Assembly: GCF_025685645.1 (NCBI RefSeq)
Contig: NZ_JAGSYF010000002.1
Span: forward strand, 186,001-250,000
Length of the DNA: 64,000 nucleotides
DNA from: Edaphobacter bradus
Lineage (GTDB): Bacteria > Acidobacteriota > Terriglobia > Terriglobales > Acidobacteriaceae
Reading direction: 5' to 3'
The notes under the pieces were generated by a model, which saw nothing but the letters and a program-made list of their open reading frames with translations, did no database searches and was not told where the DNA came from. Made by a program: the position numbers and the translations under genes. Shown piece after piece: positions 60,132 to 64,000 of the stretch. Numbering within the stretch: position 1 is the stretch's first letter; the number at the start of each line of letters is the position of its first letter.

Positions 60132-60279
60132 TGAAATCTAATTGCCCGCGAAAATGGAGCGCCTTGGAGGCGACTCAATTCACATACAAGCTCTTGTTAT
60201 AGGGAGATTTTTTCTCGCGAGATAGCACGAAAAGTGATCTCGAAACCTCGATTTTTTAAGGCTAGGGATGTTGACGCGA

Positions 60280-60291
60280 GAGACCGGTCAT
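60280..60291. promoter_or_regulatory. distal palindrome copy GAGACCGGTCAT
   Basis: This is a second, less perfect copy of the GAGACCGGTCTC motif, 160 bases upstream of the promoter-proximal copy of the receptor gene. It lies in the gap after the glycoside hydrolase gene. The rest of the 60132-60456 gap contains no gene. Confidence 0.45.
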
Positions 60292-60456
60292 TCATAAAAC
60301 TCCGACTCAATCCGTCCGACTTTTTTGCGGTCAAGAAGCTATCCTGCTGCCGGGACGAGCCGTCGGCTTTCCTTGGCAATTCTGGCGTAAGCGGTGTCAT
60401 TTCGCAAAAGTTGATACCGGCCAGCCTCGGATCTGACAGTTCGTCGTCATGGGTGC

Positions 60457-63279
60457 TTATGGCTGACCAGTAAAGAAGGTCAGTCCGCTGGTGGCGCTTC
60501 CGAAGTCGGCCCAATTCGTCCAACTACCACTAATCGATGCTTGCCAGTTCGTATAGATATCGCTTGGGCTGTTCTTCCCGATTGCGAAGACTTGCAGCCG
60601 GCCATCATTGGTATTTCCCACCATCAGGTGTGGATCGAATCCCCCGGCAGGAACATTGCCAGTGATGGTGACCCAATTGCTGTTCCAAGTACCACTGCTG
60701 GTGATCCACATGTGATAGACGTTGGCGTCGCTTCCTACTCCAAACAGTTCGAATCGTCCGTTTGCGTTTTGGCCAGCAACAAAGCCAGGCTTGATAGCCG
60801 AGGATGGAATCGGCAGCTCGGTCCAACTGGTTTGCCATCCTCCACTGGGGCTCGATTGCCAGTTACTCCACACATTGCCGTTGGAGTCCAACGCAAACAG
60901 GTAGAGATCTCCCGCCACATTCCTGGCAAGTTGCAGCCATCCATTGAGTGTCTGGCCGGAATTCGCAGCGATTTCTCCCCAACTGGACCAACCGTTACTC
61001 AGAGTCTGCCAAATATGGTAGACATTTCCGCCGCTCACGCCGAACACTTCCAGCCGCCCATTGAGGTTCTCACCAACAACGTAACCGTTCCCAATGGTTT
61101 GGCCATTGAGTTTGGTCCAGCCAGACCAAGCCACCCCCGGTGCGTTTTCGGTGTTGTAGTACAGATTGCCGCTAGAATCCAATCCGAAGACCGTCAGACT
61201 CCCATCTGCGTTCCGTCCTGCTTTCAAATGACTGAGACCAGTCGGACTACCCATGTCAGTCCATGAGCTACTCCAAGCACCCCCTGGTGTCTGCTGCCGG
61301 CTGTAAAAGACATCTGTGCTGGTCGGGATGAAGACCTGAAGTGTATTGTCCAGATTTTTCGCCACTGCAATGTCGCCGGTGGGAGATGCAGTTTTCTGTG
61401 CCCCGGAAAGATACTCGGTTACGCTGCTCCAATTCGTCACCGCACTGTTCGGTTCTGTATTCAGGTCAGCGGCCTTCTGCCATTGGTGATAAACATTGCC
61501 GCTACTGTCGGTAGTAAACATCTCCAGAGCACCGTTCTGGTTGATCTGGACGGGGCCAACATAATTGCTTGGAGCATGGAAGTGAACAATCACCGCTTGA
61601 GCCGGCGGCACAGAAATTACCTCACTGCCTGAGGTCATGGCGGACTGCGCCGTCCAATATCCGGCCCACTGAGTGCCTGAATTAACGATGGAGCCGTTGC
61701 CAAGTGATGCCGTTAACTGAGTTGGATCGGACGGAGCACTTGAGTCCCCGTTCCAGAGCGCGATCGAAGAGACGCTGGCTGCGACAAATGGCGCATCGCT
61801 CGTCCCAATATTGATTGTCACATTCGCCGTGTCGCCGCTATTGGTTGCATTGGTTTTGTTGATTAACGTGACATAGAGGTCCTGCCCAGATCCAACTGCG
61901 TATGTATCCAAGCTTCCGCTGTCGGGCATGTTTGTTTCGAGTGCGGTCACGCCTACTGTGTAGCCGTGGCCTCCCAAATCGAAGGCTTTAATTCCATAGC
62001 CTTTCGGAACAATCGTGAAGTTATTGCAAACTCCGCCTGTGCATGCAAAGTTCTGATTTTGCCACCCGGCTCCCCCATATTGCGTAAGGTCCCCGGGAAT
62101 GATCGTATCGGAAGGAATCCAAGGATTGTTATGGAAGTTCGTTCCGGCAGCATTATTCTCAGCAAACCAATGCATAGCATCCAAAGCCCACAATGCTCCG
62201 GTGAACGCATTGCTCGCACCTTGTGTTCCGGTGACGAATTCATTCAGTTCTGTTAAGCGATATGGAACGCTCGTGTTCGTCACGATGGGAGACAGCATAT
62301 TGTTGTAAAGGTATCCGTAGGGATAGTAAGTGCAGGATCCGCTACCGCAGGGTTCAGTTCCCGTGTTTGTCGTGCCCGTTACCCATGCAGAGGACAGCAT
62401 ATCCGTTGTGGCCTGGTTGGCAGTATTGCAAGTCGTACTGCTATTGCAAGCTCCTCCTCCGGCATAGAAATGCTGGGACGTGTTACTAAAAAATGTCCAC
62501 GGCGAATTCTTAGCACAGTAGGCAAATCCATAGGCCCAAAATACCCTTCCTGGTGAGCCTCCGCATAACGTTCCGTTGTAAGACCTCACTCCGTTATAAG
62601 AACCCGAGTCGGGCCCGGAGAAGGATGCACCCGAACCGCCGTGGTTCGCAATGTAGCCTTGAAAAGGCTCCCAGTAAGTGTTGACATAATTCGAAAGAGT
62701 TGCGTTTGCGTCTTCTTCGTTGCCCAAGGCGAAGGAATGGACCCACGGTGAATAGGCCGCAGTTCCCCAGATATAACCCACCATCTGAGCATCGTAGGAT
62801 TCGTTATTCGTCCCCAGCACTCCCGGGCTGTTATCGATAGGCACCGAGTACATCACCTTCACACCTGCAACTGGCGCGAAACCAAACAGACTGTCGATGT
62901 CTTGGTCGGTGGGCTGGTAGAGGTTGACTGTACCCCCGCCGATACGCAAGTTCCTGATGCTCATTTGCTGAAAAAGATTGATCAGTTGTGTGTTGGCAGA
63001 AGAAAAAAAGTATCCGGATACTCCAAATTGCCCTGAGCCCATGCTTTGGGTCTCAAAGCTCATTCCGATGAAATCGTTCGGGATGACGTAGCCAGTAGTG
63101 ATGTTGTTATATGTCGCGTTTACCGTTTGGCTAATGTTGGTCTGAGCGGATCCTGCGCCGGACAGGAAGCAGATCACGGCCCATCCAACCAAGGCCCGCG
63201 TTCGAACGACCCGGGCCACCGTATGCACAGCAGAAACGTTAGGCGTTACTCTCTTGCTTCCCAACTGTCTTTTATACAT
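60457..63279 (-). CDS. secreted clan GH-A glycoside hydrolase (GH79-like) with C-terminal lectin-like propeller
   Basis: The 940-residue protein starts with MYKRQLGSKRV and a signal segment (about 26-45). The N-terminal half (about 50-540) resembles GH79/clan GH-A enzymes: NDFIGMSFETQSMGSG, IRNLRIGGGTVNLY, SFALGNEEDA (acid/base Glu of the NE pair) and PYRLTELNEFVTG (candidate nucleophile Glu). A small beta-sandwich follows. The C-terminal part (about 570-935) is a series of six to seven repeats of about 50 residues of the type GRLEVFGV-GNVYHIWQ-GWSSW, like tectonin/PLL fucose-lectin propellers. Beta-glucuronidase-type activity is the family expectation; the actual substrate is open. The start has GGGAGGGG upstream. 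Confidence 0.75.
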   Translation of the reverse strand: MYKRQLGSKRVTPNVSAVHTVARVVRTRALVGWAVICFLSGAGSAQTNISQTVNATYNNITTGYVIPNDFIGMSFETQSMGSGQFGVSGYFFSSANTQLINLFQQMSIRNLRIGGGTVNLYQPTDQDIDSLFGFAPVAGVKVMYSVPIDNSPGVLGTNNESYDAQMVGYIWGTAAYSPWVHSFALGNEEDANATLSNYVNTYWEPFQGYIANHGGSGASFSGPDSGSYNGVRSYNGTLCGGSPGRVFWAYGFAYCAKNSPWTFFSNTSQHFYAGGGACNSSTTCNTANQATTDMLSSAWVTGTTNTGTEPCGSGSCTYYPYGYLYNNMLSPIVTNTSVPYRLTELNEFVTGTQGASNAFTGALWALDAMHWFAENNAAGTNFHNNPWIPSDTIIPGDLTQYGGAGWQNQNFACTGGVCNNFTIVPKGYGIKAFDLGGHGYTVGVTALETNMPDSGSLDTYAVGSGQDLYVTLINKTNATNSGDTANVTINIGTSDAPFVAASVSSIALWNGDSSAPSDPTQLTASLGNGSIVNSGTQWAGYWTAQSAMTSGSEVISVPPAQAVIVHFHAPSNYVGPVQINQNGALEMFTTDSSGNVYHQWQKAADLNTEPNSAVTNWSSVTEYLSGAQKTASPTGDIAVAKNLDNTLQVFIPTSTDVFYSRQQTPGGAWSSSWTDMGSPTGLSHLKAGRNADGSLTVFGLDSSGNLYYNTENAPGVAWSGWTKLNGQTIGNGYVVGENLNGRLEVFGVSGGNVYHIWQTLSNGWSSWGEIAANSGQTLNGWLQLARNVAGDLYLFALDSNGNVWSNWQSSPSGGWQTSWTELPIPSSAIKPGFVAGQNANGRFELFGVGSDANVYHMWITSSGTWNSNWVTITGNVPAGGFDPHLMVGNTNDGRLQVFAIGKNSPSDIYTNWQASISGSWTNWADFGSATSGLTFFTGQP

Positions 63280-63333
63280 GGAGTTGCCCCTCCCATGACC
63301 AAGATTGTTTTGCAATGGGTGCGACGGGAAGCC

Positions 63334-63375
63334 ACTATAAGGTTGCGAGCGATTCTTTGTCAAGATACCGGTCTC
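63334..63375 (-). promoter_or_regulatory. hydrolase promoter with abutting palindrome GATACCGGTCTC
   Basis: On the minus strand TTGACA (63363-63358), an 18-base spacer and TATAGT (63339-63334) lie 55-84 bases before the hydrolase start. The palindrome (63364-63375) directly abuts the -35, exactly as at the receptor promoter. Confidence 0.7.
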
Positions 63376-63486
63376 ACATCTTAACTTAGAGATGGGAAAC
63401 CATATTATGCCCTTTTATTTCTCACTCCAATCGCGTTGTTAGAGACTAGCGCCATCCGTCTAGAACCCTATTCTGTTTTGGAGTGA

Positions 63487-63498
63487 GAGATCGGTCTC
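63487..63498. promoter_or_regulatory. distal palindrome copy GAGATCGGTCTC
   Basis: This is a fourth copy of the motif, with one mismatch to the GAGACCGGTCTC palindrome. It lies 123 bases upstream of the promoter-proximal copy of the hydrolase gene, in the gap 63280-63606 that otherwise contains no gene. Confidence 0.5.
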
Positions 63499-63606
63499 GC
63501 TGCAATTCATCGCGCCAGACTTGACGCCCTCAAACAACAGGACTCTTGAGACCTAGTTTCCACAGGACGGATGTTTTCTCAGTCATTTTGCGCTTTAGCG
63601 CGTTTC

Positions 63607-64000
63607 TCACAGCTCCATCACGACAGCGGCAGAACGGGCTGGAATCGTGACAGTTCCCGACGTCGGTTTGGCATCCGGCTCCTCCGGAGTGGCAATGACC
63701 AGCGTGCCCGGGTTCGGCAACTCCACACTGGCAGTATTCATCTTATCGAACTCCTGATTAATGACGACAACCGCACGCTTGCCAGACTCCGTCACGAAGA
63801 CGGAATAGCGGTGGGCGCCGTCAGAGACGACGTTGGCTCCCAAAGTGTCGCGGAATTCAGCATCCCATAACCACGCTTTATATTTGCATCGCAGGGCATC
63901 GATCTTCTGACCATATGCCAGCGTCAATGGAAAATCGCTCAGGTGACCTTTGAAGTTGAAAGGCTCATAACTGATGATGTATCGAAACAGCAAGATCTCA
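63607..64000 (-). CDS. C-terminal end of a glycoside hydrolase-like protein (5' end outside window)
   Basis: The frame is open to the window edge, and only the last 131 codons or so are visible. It reads ILLFRYIISYEPFNFKGHLSDFPLTLAYGQKIDALRCKYKAWLWDAEFRDTLGA, then a beta-sandwich (YSVFVTESGKRAVVVINQEFDKMNTASVELPNPGTLVIATPEEP, ending TVTIPARSAAVVMEL). The Asp-Ala-Glu-Phe-Arg segment after a barrel-like stretch and the terminal all-beta domain are typical of large secreted glycosidase-like proteins with an unassigned TIM barrel. The family cannot be fixed from this part. It is on the same strand as the GH79-like and receptor genes. Confidence 0.55.
   Translation of the reverse strand, partial: EILLFRYIISYEPFNFKGHLSDFPLTLAYGQKIDALRCKYKAWLWDAEFRDTLGANVVSDGAHRYSVFVTESGKRAVVVINQEFDKMNTASVELPNPGTLVIATPEEPDAKPTSGTVTIPARSAAVVMEL

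Overview
The window looks like a chromosome segment of an aerobic, heterotrophic Acidobacteria (class Terriglobia, Terriglobus/Granulicella/Edaphobacter-like). The reasons are the very large Oar-type TonB-dependent receptor with a carboxypeptidase-regulatory-like N-terminus, the GC-rich coding style, the M2 dipeptidyl carboxypeptidase, the DUF1684 and PIG-L secreted proteins, and the dispersed intergenic repeats. This placement is inference from gene content, not from a marker gene.

Layout. 1-9.2 kb (mostly minus strand): a GAF-SpoIIE phosphatase cut by the window edge, two tandem paralogous secreted proteins, an AsmA-like protein, two adjacent signal peptidases I, RNase III and a TPR protein. 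9.2-16 kb: an ECF sigma/anti-sigma pair, tRNA-Ala(GGC), a TetR regulator with a palindromic operator facing two membrane-protein genes (one broken by an amber codon), a 2-hydroxyacid dehydrogenase, a hyperacidic protein and a diguanylate cyclase. 16-28 kb: a solute symporter, MBL hydrolase, aldo/keto reductase, type II NADH dehydrogenase, thioredoxin reductase, YggS and DUF167 proteins, and a 670-bp patchwork of repeats. 26.6-46 kb: M2 peptidase, the glycerol operon glpK-glpD-glpF, a GlmS-like sugar isomerase, a large PIG-L protein, an APC permease, glucan phosphorylase, a PLP decarboxylase, DUF1684 and adenosine deaminase-like proteins, then tRNA-Phe(GAA).

Immediately after tRNA-Phe the base composition becomes visibly less GC-rich and the content turns to accessory catabolism. 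Nine minus-strand genes (46582-56012) encode a PfkA-like kinase, an L-fucose-isomerase-fold protein, a GntR regulator, an aldehyde dehydrogenase, a split UxaA-type lyase (SuyA/SuyB-like), an Ldh2-family dehydrogenase (ComC-like), a SerA-family dehydrogenase (SlcC-like) and a LacD/YihT-class aldolase. Read together they form a complete candidate route from a C6 sulfosugar (sulfoquinovose or similar) through sulfofructose, sulfofructose phosphate and sulfolactaldehyde to sulfolactate, then to pyruvate plus sulfite. This is the main discovery candidate. The family calls are firm; the sulfonate assignment is inference.

Upstream lie a TonB-dependent receptor, a secreted clan GH-A (GH79-like) glycoside hydrolase with a C-terminal lectin-like propeller, and the 3' end of another glycoside hydrolase-like gene. 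The receptor and hydrolase genes share one promoter design: a GAGACCGGTCTC-type palindrome directly abutting a TTGACA/TATAGT promoter, with a second palindrome further upstream. The sulfosugar operon has its own 15-bp repeated operator candidate at its two promoters. The arrangement suggests an uptake-and-degradation locus in which a glycoside is captured and cleaved outside the cytoplasm and the released sugar is broken down inside.
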